From: Isochrysis galbana
Taxonomy: Eukaryota; Haptophyta; Isochrysidales; Isochrysidaceae
DNA length: 64,000 bases
Assembly (NCBI GenBank): GCA_018136815.1
Contig: CM030939.1
Span: 2,364,808 to 2,428,807 of the forward strand
Direction of reading: 5' to 3'
Shown here: positions 31,674 through 42,045 of the stretch, one piece after another
Position numbering within the stretch: the first letter of the stretch is position 1
How the letters are laid out: the number at the start of each line of letters is the position of its first letter
Program-made: the position numbers and the translations under genes
The notes under the pieces: generated by a model
Database searches by the model: none
Told to the model about the DNA's origin: nothing
What the model saw: only the letters and a program-made list of their open reading frames with translations

Positions 31674-33156
31674 GTGGCGGAGAGTCCGAAGGGCATGCCC
31701 TGCCGCAGCTGCTGCCTGCGCGCCGACGACGTCTGCGAGCCGGCGGCGTCTGCGCTGCTGCACGATCGCTCGCGTGCCGTGGCGCACCTGCTGCCGGCCG
31801 GGTGGGAGCTGAACGGCTCGCAGATGGTGTGCATCAACCGGCGCGTGGTGGTGTCCTGGCGGCGGCTGTGGTCGGTGGGCCTGTCGCGGCCCGCCGTGCG
31901 GACGTTTCTACGTCGACCCGGCGGTCGACCGAAGCACACCGGCCGACTACGGGTAAGGTGGTCACCCCTGAGGGCATCATTGTTACTCAAGGCAAGAAGG
32001 CACTAATCTTATGATTGGTCGCCATGGAGGGGGGCCTCGCGCCCCCCCCACTCTCTCGACTCCCCTCATGGGGGGCGAGAACCATCCACCCCCCTGCGCT
32101 GCCTCTTGGCATGTAGGGGGGACTCACCCAGACTGCCCAGACTCTCCCTGAGAGTCGGGCACAGATCGCACGCCCTGGCCCGCGTTGGCCTGCTTCTCGC
32201 TCTGGCCAACCCCTCCTCCCCCTGGGCCCCCCTGATCAGGAGCCCCCAGCCAGCTCCTGTCGACCCCCAGGGGCTCGAGAGCCAGCGAGGGAGAGGCAGG
32301 AGGGGCCAGGGCCATGCCCCAGCCTCACCTGCCCCCTGAGCTGTGCTCCCAGGCCCTGCAGGCCATCTGGGGACCTGAGCGAGGGGCCGCAGGCGCGCGC
32401 CATGGGCCGGAGCCGCAGGGAAGAGAGGAGGAAGAGGAAAGAGGGAGGGGAGGGGGGAGTGGCAGCTCCCCCCTCCGGCGTTTACGTGTCTTCTCGCCCC
32501 GTTTGGGTAAGAGAAGACGGGGGCACCAGAACCAGGAGGGAAGGGCCGCGGCTCGCAGCGGCCACTCGCCTCGGCGAGAGAGATTAGCGCTTCTGGGCTC
32601 CCATTCACGAGTGCCCCCCCCCCCTGCGTTGTTTTTACCCGAAAGGGGTTTTCCCCCAGCGTGGACTCGAGGAGAGGACGTGCTGGGGTGCGCGGGGTCG
32701 GTGCGTGCACTGGGGGGAGGACAAATATCGAGGGGAGGGGGCAGTGCCCCCTCCCCCCGGTAGCACTCGGACACCTGGCTCGTCAGGCATGACGGGATTC
32801 CGGGACGGAAAAGTTGTGTCCAATTAGCTAGTGGGGTTGGCTAGGATATAACATTAATTATTTTGTTTTACTCAAGGCAAGAAGGAAGTCTATCATCTCT
32901 ACGTCGCGCCAAAATCGGGCTCCTTCGCCTCTTTCGACTTCCCGCGCAAGATCCTACTCAACATCTAGGGCAACCCGTACCCCATCGACTACGCCATTCG
33001 CAACTGCAAGGAGCTTGCCGGCGAAATCAAGGACCTCAGCGTGCACGCCGGACCCAAGGGGTGCAAAGGCTTCTTCAAGGTCTACGCCACGGCTTTCAAC
33101 CCACCCCTACGTATTTGTTCGTGCGAAGAGGAGCGCGAGGCACCTGACAAGTAGGC
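31674..33156 (+). pseudogene. unidentified gene broken by a retroposon, a frameshift and a stop
   Basis: Coding-like sequence starts near ATG 31674 (MAESPKGMPCRSCCLRADDV). A frame change near 31900 leads to FYVDPAVDRSTPADYG, and a further one-base change leads to KVVTPEGIIVTQGKK at the target site. Dropping the retroposon (32001-32867) and one duplication lets the frame continue EVYHLYVAPKSGSFASFDFP, then an in-frame TAG at about 32967, then GNPYPIDYAIRNCKELAGEI to a stop at 33154. An intron with donor GTAAGG at 31951 could explain one shift. I do not recognise the protein. The 3' end abuts a hAT element at 33166. Confidence 0.65.
32001..32867 (+). mobile_element. full-length hairpin-headed retroposon (R2) in a gene
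   Basis: An 18-bp duplication TTACTCAAGGCAAGAAGG lies at 31983-32000 and 32868-32885. The head is ACTAATC-TTAT-GATTGGT (one G-U pair), then CGCCATGGAGG. GGGTAAGAGAAGAC is near 32505, and the tail is GGATATAACATTAATTATTT then TGTTT. It is nearly identical to the copy at 1311-2226. It interrupts an open frame between QGKK and EVYHL, so the insertion postdates the gene. Confidence 0.92.
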
Positions 33157-33165
33157 TAGAAATAA

Positions 33166-33657
33166 CAGTGTTGGGGCAACAGCGCGCCAGCTTGCACCGA
33201 TGTTGGAGCTATCACTGGCGCCAGTAGCTGATGACAGCTATCGGTGGTCTGCGAGCTGGCGCCAGATCTTTGGTGGGAAGAGCTGGTCATGCCAGCTAGC
33301 GCCAGCTCTGGAGGGCAGAGGGTGGGGGAGAAAGGTCACCAATTGTAAATTATATAGTGTAAAGGGTTATTTTCCCGCTACTGGAGGTAAAGCACACCCC
33401 GGCAGCTTAATGTGAACCTGAGAGATCATGTCGCGTGTGGGTTCACGGTTCGAATCTGGTCGACCTCCTACGTCCGCGACGTAGGGGCTTACCATTGGCA
33501 ACCCGCAGCTCCTTACTTGTAGTTTTTGTTTCCTTTCTTGTTTTTTTTTACATCGCTCATTATTTGCTGAGAACTGGCGAGCTGGCGCCAATTGCCAGTT
33601 GAGATGGAACTGGCACTGGCGCCAAACACTGGTGCCAGTACTGTTGCCCCAACACTG
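33166..33657. mobile_element. hAT-type MITE (hAT-4)
   Basis: There are perfect 17-bp inverted ends, CAGTGTTGGGGCAACAG (33166-33182) and CTGTTGCCCCAACACTG (33641-33657). A perfect 8-bp duplication AGAAATAA lies at 33158-33165 and 33658-33665. Subterminal regions repeat the palindrome TGGCGCCA or near variants (33215-33310 and 33580-33640). At 492 bp with no frame it is non-autonomous. The CAGTG start is common among hAT elements. Confidence 0.92.
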
Positions 33658-33790
33658 AGAAATAACGAAACGAGAACCGGATATTCTACATTCTAGGTCG
33701 GCTAGTCGGCTAGAAAGAACGAAACGAGAACCGGAATTCTAGGTCGGCTAGAAAAAACGAAACGAGAACCGGAATTCTAGGTCGCTAGGG
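33658..33790. repeat. tandem repeat, about three units of roughly 40-50 bp
   Basis: AACGAAACGAGAACCGGA with TTCTAGGTCGGCTAG recurs three times. The first unit carries a few extra bases. It directly follows hAT-4. Confidence 0.8.
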
Positions 33791-34294
33791 GCGAACCCTA
33801 CCCACCTAGATGTAGATGTGCCTGAGCTTCACCGTGTGGCCACACGGCAGAGGACCTGGATGGAGATAAGAGATAAGAACCTGGAAATCGAATCATCTAG
33901 CATCTAGGATGAATGCGACACGTGAGTGACCGGGCTACTGTTGAGTCGTTAACGTATGTTAAGCGCCTTACTGGGTTTTCACCCAATGAGCTTGTGGGGA
34001 GTTCTAAATTCTGCTAATGGGAGCCGAGAGCCGAGGGCCTGCGACCTGCGACTGCGAGGGCGAGGGGGGAGGTATAAGGTATAAGGTATAAATAGTCAGG
34101 TACTTAGTTTTGTTTGTGGCCTGGGATTTGGTGCGGTCATGTGCGTCGTGGCTTGGCATGTTTGTGCAAGGCTAGTGAGAGCAGCAGCACTAATGCTCAT
34201 TGTTTTTATTATTATCTACAAGGCACCTCAACGTATCTATTCCTGAGTGTGAATGAATGAATGAATGTAGGAGTAATACTCTAGAGTGCTAGAC
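33791..34294. other. intergenic, no gene seen
   Basis: Short tandem AAGGTATA at 34075-34090. Otherwise nothing recognised. Confidence 0.35.
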
Positions 34295-37200
34295 CTAGAG
34301 TCCTCGTCGTGAATGAGGAGATCGTGCGACGACTGAGCAGGTTGGGGAGGCGGGAAAGTTGGGCAGAGCCGACGATGTCCGCTCCATAAGTTGCCTGTGT
34401 GGCGTTGGGCCTCGCGCGTGTGTCGACCGTCGAGGCGGCGGTGGAGGAGGCGGGGGTAGCCGAGACGGTGGCCGCCGAACCGGCGGTGGCGGCCGAGGCG
34501 GTGGTGGCTGAGGCGGCGGTGGCGGCCGAGGCGGTGGCAACGGCACATTATGCCGACTGTGAATTGCAGAGGCCTGCGTTGTACACTCAGCGCCGGTATG
34601 AGAACAGTGAGCTCGATATTGCAGGCTTTCTGTGGCCCCATGAATGCGTTGCCGCTGAAGGTCTCCAATGGTCACGTTGAGCACAATGTTTCCGAGCGCA
34701 GCGTTTGCGACGCCTCCTCCACCGTTCACAGGATGTTTCTTCGATTCTTCATCTTGCGCTTCACCCGATGGCTTACCTACGTCGCCCTTTGCCTTTCTGC
34801 CTCGGCAGCGGTGCATGCATGCGCTTCCCACCATGGTGCCAATCGCTAAAATGATGAGCAGGGGTGTCACTACAAGCGACAAGAAGATGAGTGAGGCCAT
34901 CGAGTTCTGCATCGGGCGCACTTCTTCTCCGAGTGCAAGAGAGTACTCGTCGTAATAAGTCCACGGAGAGTCGGGCACTCCTTTCCGCCAGGCACGAAAC
35001 AGGCCGAACTTGACGACGCCCGCTATCAGCCATGCAGTCGCCCAGCCGATACATCGCTTTCGACAGCCAATCCGACCATCGAGTTCTAGCGCAACCACGG
35101 GCCCAACGACGCCAAGTACGAAGGCGTCCCCCAAACAGAGCTCCGTCATGAATCCGCTTGGATAGCCTGATCGGCAGCCCAGATTCTGTATTGGGAATGA
35201 AGTGGAGTTGGCGCCACACTGACTATCGCCCAAGAAGTCCATTCGCAACAATGTGTAGGGCGAGAAGGCGCATCGTCCAAGGAATAGCAAGATGTGAGCT
35301 GCCAAGCCTAGCACGCACCACAGGGGCAGCCAGAGCCGCATGTCACGGCCCCGGAGTTCGACAGGCCGCGCATTTCCCGCTGCGTCAAACTCAGATATTC
35401 TGCGCTTTTGACGCCCCCGCACGTTGAAGAAGAGGATAATCACACCGATGAGCACTGCGCCGCCCAACGTCCATGAGATGATACCTGAGCCGCTGCCGGC
35501 AGCAATAACACATGATTCCGTGACGAGCGACGTGCAGGCGTCGGTTGAAAAGTACAGCCCAATCTCACTCTGGGCGCGGTGCACGATTGCGCTTTGCCCG
35601 AGCCCCATTCCGTCATCAAAGTCTTCCACGATGATGCGTAGTCCGAGCTCTTCTTGTGTTGAGGCAAAGGCCTCGCTCCGATAGCTGAGGGACAATAAGA
35701 TGGACGACAGCGCGTCGGCAGCGGAGAAGAAGCGCAACGTTTGGTCGTTGTAACCGTTCCCCTCAGTGCAGGCCTCAACGCATCCATACACCTCAGTGCA
35801 TGCGTTCGGGCAGTACCCAAGCAACTGTTGGACGGCCGCCATGGACGACTGCCAGTTGTCCCAAGACAGTTCCGCGCTCGTGAGCTGCATGTGCTTTGGC
35901 TCACTCACGCCACCAGTACCGAGCACCTTGAACTCCACGCGGTACACGCCCGTGCCTCGGTCGGCGTCGATGACGGTCACATCGCGTGCGATACGGTTCA
36001 CCATGTTGGGCATGTACGACACATTGAGTGGCGCCTGAATCACGGGCGCGTCATTAACGTTGACCACGCGCACAACCTGTTGCCCCGGGGAAGAAGTCTC
36101 CGCTTGAGAGCTGACAGTGAATGTGAACGAGTCGTCTGATTGGTTGAGCGATACGCCGCGACGTGTGTGGGTCGGATACGAGAAGAAGTTGACGTCGCCC
36201 TCGTAGACCACGCGCGGGCATAGGAAGGCAGGGTCGTCAGAACATTGGCGATTTGACTCTCCGAGGACGGCACCAGGCCTGCTTAGGCGCTCACCCTTGT
36301 TGCTGGAGGCTGTCGGGTCGTGCTGCCACAGTGAGCCATGCTCAGGTAGCGCAGTGATGGTGAAGACAGTGCTTCTTGTCGTCGGCTGGCCGGCCACCTC
36401 CACCCCACGTTGATTGATCCCTCGTAGCTCAAGGACGGTCGCTTCTTCCTCCTTCACCTGTGACCTTCCGTCGATGGCGGCTAAACCACTCAAGACGGTG
36501 ATGAAGAAGGAGGCCGACTCCTCGGAAAGCGCGCCGTGCGAATCGCACAGCTTATATTCGAAGGAGTCGCTTGCTATTAATGTGCGCCCGCTGGTGTCGC
36601 CGAAATCACGCGTGGTGCGATAGAATACGGTGGCGTTCGGCGCACTGTCCCCGACGGCAAGCCGTACTCCGGGAGAGCCGTCCTCGCGTACGGTTAGGAC
36701 CTCGCCGAGGGACGGCTGGCTCATGAGCACCAAGTTCGCAGTGCCCACAGGACGTTGAGGATCGTCTCCATCGACGTCGGTCCCATTCGCCACCATCCGA
36801 GTTGCTAGGCCTATGTATGTGGAGTAAGAGACATCAAAGGGTAAGGGCGGGTCGTTGATTGGAGAGACGTGTAGGATGATGTCAGCCGATGCACTACCGT
36901 TGTAGATTCGTGCTGAATCGCTGACGCTCCAGCGTAGGGAGGCGTACACATCGCCTGCCTCAGAGAAGCTATTGGGGCTACCCCGAAAGTACACTGGTGG
37001 TGAGTACAGCCGGTCGCCCGCAGAGAGCGGCCAGATGCATGAGGAGTCTGCGTAGAGGTTTCCTTGCGCCAGTGACTCCACCTCGATATGGAATGCTAAG
37101 GTCTGCTCTCGATAGAGCGGCGCCTCATTGTCTGCATCCGATGCGAGTGTCTCTAGCCGGGGCAACTCCGTGCAAACGTCTTCATCTACGGTCACATTTG

Positions 37201-38278
37201 TGCTCGATGCAAAGGGCGCCGAGTTATCAAGAGAGGCCAGGTAGTTGAGCATGACTTCTGCTGCTGATAGTGGTCTGCCATACATGGCCAACATTGCCAT
37301 CGTCCCTTCCCATGGCGCGCTCGAGAGAACGCTGCTTCCCGAATACCCGTCAGATCCAATGCGCAGCACATGCTCTTGCGCCCACAACGATTCTGGGGCA
37401 TACTCTGCCGTCCCATAAGTATCCAGCTTGGCCCTCGCCACAAGTGAAGCTAGGTCAAATGCGGGGGTACCTAGCGATCCGTCTGCAGATGCCAAGGGCT
37501 TGTCGGCGTCGAGGATACGAACGCCGTCGATATAGATCGCAAAGCGTGTTGGCTCATCATCACCAGGAGGGGCTCCGAGATTGCGAGCCAACGTGATGAC
37601 AGCGTGATGCATGACACTGCTATCGAGCTGTGGTACCCCAGGACGATCACAATATTCTTTAACATCGTCTCCGGGCAATTTGATGCAGATATTTTCGGCC
37701 GGCAGCGCAACGTCAATCTCCAGGCATCCTAGCTCATTCTGAAACAGCACAATGCTGGCCTCACCTGCGAACATGCCACCCGCCGCCAAAGGTCCGGATG
37801 TCGGACAGGCCATTGGCTGCGACGGAGTCAAAGTATTGAGCGCAACGACCACCCTCCTTGTCGCGCTCTCTGCGGGCTTGAACCACAGCTCGATGGTCAG
37901 CCCGTCAGCCATGCCGTAGCCAATGTTGGCCGACTGCGCAACTGGTGTGTGCAGCGGCTCATAATGCGGCTGCGAAGCGGCGCAGGCGGTCTCGTCCGAA
38001 GCGCAGCAGCACGTCGCATTAAGGACAGCGCCGTTCTTTCCACGCTGGCACGTCGCTCCGCGCCCGTGAGACCGCACGAGCTGCTGTGCTGCAGCGGTCG
38101 GCGCTCCTCCCCACAGAGCAGAGAGCAGCCCATTGTTGTGCGGGGCGAGCGCCTGCTCGAAGGCGGCGGCTTCACACTCCTGGTGCGCGAAGACATAGTG
38201 TACCCTCTCGCCCACCGTGACTCTCTGTCCCCGCGCGTTGCAGCAGAGGGCGAGCCACAGCAGAGCGTACAGCGTCAT
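34295..38278 (-). CDS. LamG/cadherin-like multi-pass surface protein
   Basis: A single frame encodes 1327 residues from the ATG at 38278, chosen because it starts a signal peptide (MTLYALLWLALCCNARGQ); the frame extends upstream without one. Residues about 125-345 look like a LamG/concanavalin-type jellyroll (LTIELWFKPAES, FAIYIDGVRILD, WEGTMAMLAMYGRPLSAAEV). From about 360 to 850 are cadherin-like/VCBS-type repeats (NVTVDEDV, SPINDPPLPFDVSY, VVNVNDAPVIQAPLNVSY). About 930-1150 holds at least four or five membrane helices, the first being IISWTLGGAVLIGVIILFF. The tail is proline-rich (runs of P with R, about 1255-1300). It is probably a plasma-membrane adhesion or sensing protein. The multi-pass end is unusual for such ectodomains, and I cannot assign it to a known receptor class. 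Confidence 0.8.
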   Translation of the reverse strand: MTLYALLWLALCCNARGQRVTVGERVHYVFAHQECEAAAFEQALAPHNNGLLSALWGGAPTAAAQQLVRSHGRGATCQRGKNGAVLNATCCCASDETACAASQPHYEPLHTPVAQSANIGYGMADGLTIELWFKPAESATRRVVVALNTLTPSQPMACPTSGPLAAGGMFAGEASIVLFQNELGCLEIDVALPAENICIKLPGDDVKEYCDRPGVPQLDSSVMHHAVITLARNLGAPPGDDEPTRFAIYIDGVRILDADKPLASADGSLGTPAFDLASLVARAKLDTYGTAEYAPESLWAQEHVLRIGSDGYSGSSVLSSAPWEGTMAMLAMYGRPLSAAEVMLNYLASLDNSAPFASSTNVTVDEDVCTELPRLETLASDADNEAPLYREQTLAFHIEVESLAQGNLYADSSCIWPLSAGDRLYSPPVYFRGSPNSFSEAGDVYASLRWSVSDSARIYNGSASADIILHVSPINDPPLPFDVSYSTYIGLATRMVANGTDVDGDDPQRPVGTANLVLMSQPSLGEVLTVREDGSPGVRLAVGDSAPNATVFYRTTRDFGDTSGRTLIASDSFEYKLCDSHGALSEESASFFITVLSGLAAIDGRSQVKEEEATVLELRGINQRGVEVAGQPTTRSTVFTITALPEHGSLWQHDPTASSNKGERLSRPGAVLGESNRQCSDDPAFLCPRVVYEGDVNFFSYPTHTRRGVSLNQSDDSFTFTVSSQAETSSPGQQVVRVVNVNDAPVIQAPLNVSYMPNMVNRIARDVTVIDADRGTGVYRVEFKVLGTGGVSEPKHMQLTSAELSWDNWQSSMAAVQQLLGYCPNACTEVYGCVEACTEGNGYNDQTLRFFSAADALSSILLSLSYRSEAFASTQEELGLRIIVEDFDDGMGLGQSAIVHRAQSEIGLYFSTDACTSLVTESCVIAAGSGSGIISWTLGGAVLIGVIILFFNVRGRQKRRISEFDAAGNARPVELRGRDMRLWLPLWCVLGLAAHILLFLGRCAFSPYTLLRMDFLGDSQCGANSTSFPIQNLGCRSGYPSGFMTELCLGDAFVLGVVGPVVALELDGRIGCRKRCIGWATAWLIAGVVKFGLFRAWRKGVPDSPWTYYDEYSLALGEEVRPMQNSMASLIFLSLVVTPLLIILAIGTMVGSACMHRCRGRKAKGDVGKPSGEAQDEESKKHPVNGGGGVANAALGNIVLNVTIGDLQRQRIHGATESLQYRAHCSHTGAECTTQASAIHSRHNVPLPPPRPPPPPQPPPPRPPPPVRRPPSRLPPPPPPPPRRSTHARGPTPHRQLMERTSSALPNFPASPTCSVVARSPHSRRGL

Positions 38279-38419
38279 TGGCTGGCCGCGCGTGACACGC
38301 CCGACCTGCTGGTTGGACCGTCCGGGACGAGGAAGTCGGGGGGCAAAGGGGGGGGGCGGGCTGATGGGGAAGGAGAAGAGACGGAGAGACGGAGAGAGAT
38401 CTGAAGTAGGCCACCACAA

Positions 38420-39960
38420 AGTTCTGAGATTGGATCAACCAACACACTGACTGGAGAAAGGGACACCCAGAGAGAGGTAAAAGTACTCTAGTTTGTTGGA
38501 CGGTGGCCGGCCACTGTGGGGTGTACTCGTAGATATACCGTACTCTAGTAAGAGAAGAAAAATGCTGGGAGCAAGTCGCACCCACTCCTACTGTAGTGCC
38601 AAAAGTAGTGTTTTGTTTTGAACGTAATGGTGGCTGCTGACCAATTGAAACTTTGTGCTGTTTATTCATAGTGAGCAGCGAGCAAGCAAGTCGTGAGAGA
38701 GGTCAAACAAACAAGATAACACGTCGGAGCAAAAAAGGCATTTCCTCGGACAATTCGCAATCAGAGAGATGAATGTAGTACATGACTATGCGGGGGTTCG
38801 TCGATCGTTGAATCCGTGATCTGCATTGGCCCATGAACGAAATGAGAAATGACGGTCGTGCTCTTCTTCGCTAATGTCTTTTTTATTATGATGCTGTATG
38901 GGTCAAAAGCGTCAAGCGGTCAGGGCCAAGTGCCGAGTACATGAGCGTATGAGTATAATTATTGGTTATTGGTGATGAATATGCAGTAAAAAGTTTTGTG
39001 GATCAAGCAAAAGACTTTTGAGTGACTTTTGAGTATAATAAGCAAAAGACTTTTGAGTTTTGAGCTTTGATACTGATACTCGTAGTAGTAGTAATAGTAA
39101 TAGAGTCTCGCAGTGCACGCAGGATACAAAAAAGGCCCGTCCTCCCCATTCCCCCAACGCTAGGCCCAAAGTAGTGTACATGGACCGACCCCCCGAAACC
39201 AAACAAAAAGGAACGAGGGGGGGGGGCGTGAATGAAGGGGAGAGAAGGTAGGGTGCAGGCGATGTCAAGTGTAGACCCCAGAGGAAGGGGTAGCGAGTAG
39301 CAACGTAGTAGTCTTCTTCAAGAATATTTTTCCCAAAATAGACTTCCATGGGCCTGTGGAGTGGCGTGGTGTTGTGAGGCTGTGGCTGGTGTGTGCGATG
39401 GGGTAGAAGGGCTGTGGATGACAGTGACATGAGAAGTATCAGATGGAGGGAGCATAGGGGACGGAGTGGCACGGGCGGGAGAAGCACGCGTGGACGGGGG
39501 TGAGATCGGTGGGCCGATCTCACTCGACATGAAGGCAGACGAGACGAGCACTGAGCACACGGGCGGGTCAGGGAGGCACAGGGGCGCTCGAGCGGTGGCG
39601 CTGAGCGTGAGAGTCGCCGAAGAACAGAGGGAAGACACTCGCGGGGGAAAGGACACGCGCGGGGAAAGGAACAAGGCTAGGGCTGACCATTAACAGGCAA
39701 GTTTTTTGGAAACCCATTAGTAGTTTTTCAAGGTCAGTACATTAACAGGTTGAGTTTTTCTCTGGGTGTTAACAGGTTGTGTGTTTTAGGGGTGTTAATA
39801 CCCAGTTAGTGGCCATTAACAGGTTAAACCCATTACAAGCTGTTACCCCAACGTTGCAATATATGTTCGGGGCGGGGGATTCCCTTCCCCTCCCCCCGCC
39901 CCCCGCCCCCCGACTCCGGGAGCTGTACCCCCCCCTGTCGCATTCGCGAATCGACACTCG
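38420..39960. other. intergenic, AT-richer, no gene seen
   Basis: There is a TTTTGAGT-type direct repeat near 39010-39060 and CT/GA-poor sequence elsewhere. From 39700 to 39850 the string ATTAACAGGTT(A/G) recurs several times. No supported gene. Confidence 0.4.
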
Positions 39961-40980
39961 TTAGGCTTCTCTTCGTCGTTCGGTATTTATCGTTATAATT
40001 CTCTCCTTTCTCTCGTTCTCGGTCAAAAGCTTCGCTTGGATGCATGGGATCGTGGGTTGTGGAGCGCCCTCTCTCTTTCTCTCGAAAGAGAAGGGAAGTT
40101 TCCCCACCTTTCTTCCTCCCAGGCGCCTCGCAAATAGGTTTAATTTGCTATCTCCCCTGCGTTTCTTTATCTGCTTCTGGGGGCAATCAGGTTTAATTGG
40201 CGACCTCTTCGTATCTCCCCCTTAGGCACATCGCACTTCTCTCGTCTTATTCGGTAGGTCTCTTGGAATCCTGCGTAGCAAGATTGCCTCTCGTTTCCGT
40301 TATGGTGCGATTCCCGTTCCAGACAAGATCGCCGACAGATCGCCCTTTGTTTGATCGTCGTCCGTCGTTGTCTGATCGGAGTGTTTGGGTTTGATTTCAG
40401 TCGAGTTATGTGAGAAAGTCGTGGGGCGAGAGTCGGGGTGTTTTCCTGGGTGTCTCTGTCCGTCGTCCTGTCGTCAGTCGTCATCCGTCGCTCTCGCTCT
40501 CGTCGCTCGTCGCTCTCGCTCTCGTAACACTCATACCCTACAAACTCGCCTCGCCTCGCCAGCCCCTGCCACCACAGCCCTCCTCTCACTCGCCCTCGCC
40601 TCTCGCCGCTCGCTCGATGTCGCTCTCGCCGCCGTCCTCGCCCTCGCTCAAGCCCGCCTGCCCGCCTTCCTCTGCTGACGGGCCTCAGCACGTCAGCACC
40701 TCCGAAGTGGTCTCCCTCGCAGCGCCTGCCGCCGGCTTCGCCCCTTCCTCATTGCCCTCAGGCCCTATGGGCCACTCCAATTCGTCACCCCCCCCCTCTC
40801 GCCCTGCGCCCTGCGCCTCCCCCCCCCCCCGACGCCAACGCGCTAGCGCTAATGGGTATAAGCGCGGACCACCGTCGAAGCGCAATGCGCCAAAATGGCC
40901 AAGCAATTCCTACCTGCGCCGGCGTCGACCGCAGGGGCTCTTTGGGGTGGACATACCTCATCAGTGCTCTTTGGTGTGAG
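39961..40980 (+). repeat. repeat copy with a short SP-rich frame, inverted relative at 52080-52960
   Basis: At 40618 a frame opens MSLSPPSSPSLKPACPPSSA and stays serine/proline-rich to 40979. The reverse strand near 52290 carries a closely similar start (MSAPSSRSPSPKPVLPPSSA) before a stop, and both have CTCTCGTTCTCG-type leaders. Shared design suggests two copies of one mobile element of unknown class. No ends or duplications were found. Confidence 0.4.
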
Positions 40981-41070
40981 ACGTGGATCGTGATTTCAAC
41001 GAGATATCGACCCTGCCCCAAATCGAGTGAATGGAGTCAGACCACGCGTGTGTGTTCAACATGTGAAGTG

Positions 41071-41921
41071 TCAAGTTGACTCAAGTAACCTCCAGGTGAC
41101 AATGAAAGGTGTTAGCGGGGATGGGGATAATTGAACGCTTTTGGTCTGGTCGATGCCGTGGAAGGAGGGAAGGGTCACCGGAGAACCGAGCAACCTAGTC
41201 CGACCTTTTAAGATCTGCGGTCGATGCCGTGGAAGGGGGGAAGGGGGCGCCGGAGAACCGAGCCCCGACCTTTTATTTAAGATCTGCGGTCGATGTCGTG
41301 GAGGCCTTGTGGGTTCAATCTTTACGGGAGCTGAACCCGAACCGATAAGCGGCCTTTTGTTTTCAATCTTTACTTGGGAAGCTGAACCCGAATCGACACC
41401 TTCTAATTCTAACAATTCTTGGAGGTGGGGAGTTAATTCCGAATCGACATAAGCTTTGATTGTACGAAGCAGATCATCACGACTCATATGGATGATTGTA
41501 TTCGCAGTGAATTTCTTGCTCAAGAGAGTGTGTATCATATAAACCAGTGTGAATGATTTATCAGCCCCGCAAATGGCATGTAAGGTGTCTTTAATGTACG
41601 TATTGTGCCGGAAATTGAATGAACTGAATAAGGACTTACATTCGAAAGTGTACGTCCACAAATTTGGGTTAGACTCAATCAGCCTCCTCAGGGAGTTGTT
41701 GCTCCCCCCCGGGTTGACCCCAACCGGCGGCGGGACCCCAACCGGCGGCGGTGGACTGATGCTGTCCAATGCTTCCGCCATAACCTGCATGGCAGATTTA
41801 GAATTGGCATATGGCGGAAAGAGAGGTGTGATGAATTTTTAAAGTTCTCGTCCATCTTACTTATGATCCATTGCAATCGCTTGCGTACTACATCATCAGC
41901 CGCCATTCCATTTATAGACAT
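41071..41921 (-). pseudogene. frameshifted copy of the TFIIS-middle-domain-like protein
   Basis: It starts MSINGMAADDVVRKRLQWII and aligns with the intact copy at 55152-55742. After KMDENFKN the frame breaks: this copy has five T where the intact one has six (near 41838), a one-base deletion. It continues in the next frame from MQVMAEALDSISPPPPVG through SLFSSFNFRHNTYIKDTLHA to the conserved VKIENKRPLIGSGSAPVKIE. The C-terminal part is extended by a short tandem duplication (GGTCGATGCCGTGGAAGG units, 41148-41300). Confidence 0.7.
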
Positions 41922-41980
41922 GGTTGAGAACTGTGAGGTGGTGCCTTTGCTTAAATACTAGACATTTTTTTGTACCGGCG

Positions 41981-42027
41981 CATCGCGTATTTGGAAACGA
42001 GGGGTACCAAATGAAGGCAAACGACCT
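41981..42027. repeat. 47-bp repeat also at 56058-56105 and 55805-55850
   Basis: CGTATTTGGAAACGAGGGGT followed by ACCAAATGAAGGCAAACGAC occurs at all three places, each upstream (in minus sense) of or near a TFIIS-like copy. It could be part of the promoter duplicated with the gene. Confidence 0.7.
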
Positions 42028-42045
42028 AGCGTGAGTGACCGGCCT

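Noticed and set aside
33430-33475. tRNA-like GGTTCGAATC (B-box) inside hAT-4
   Set aside because: The bases around the loop do not form a five-pair T stem, and no A box, anticodon arm or acceptor stem could be found.
34399-34680. Alanine/valine-rich plus-strand frame
   Set aside because: It is the antisense of the proline-rich tail of the membrane protein at 34295-38278.
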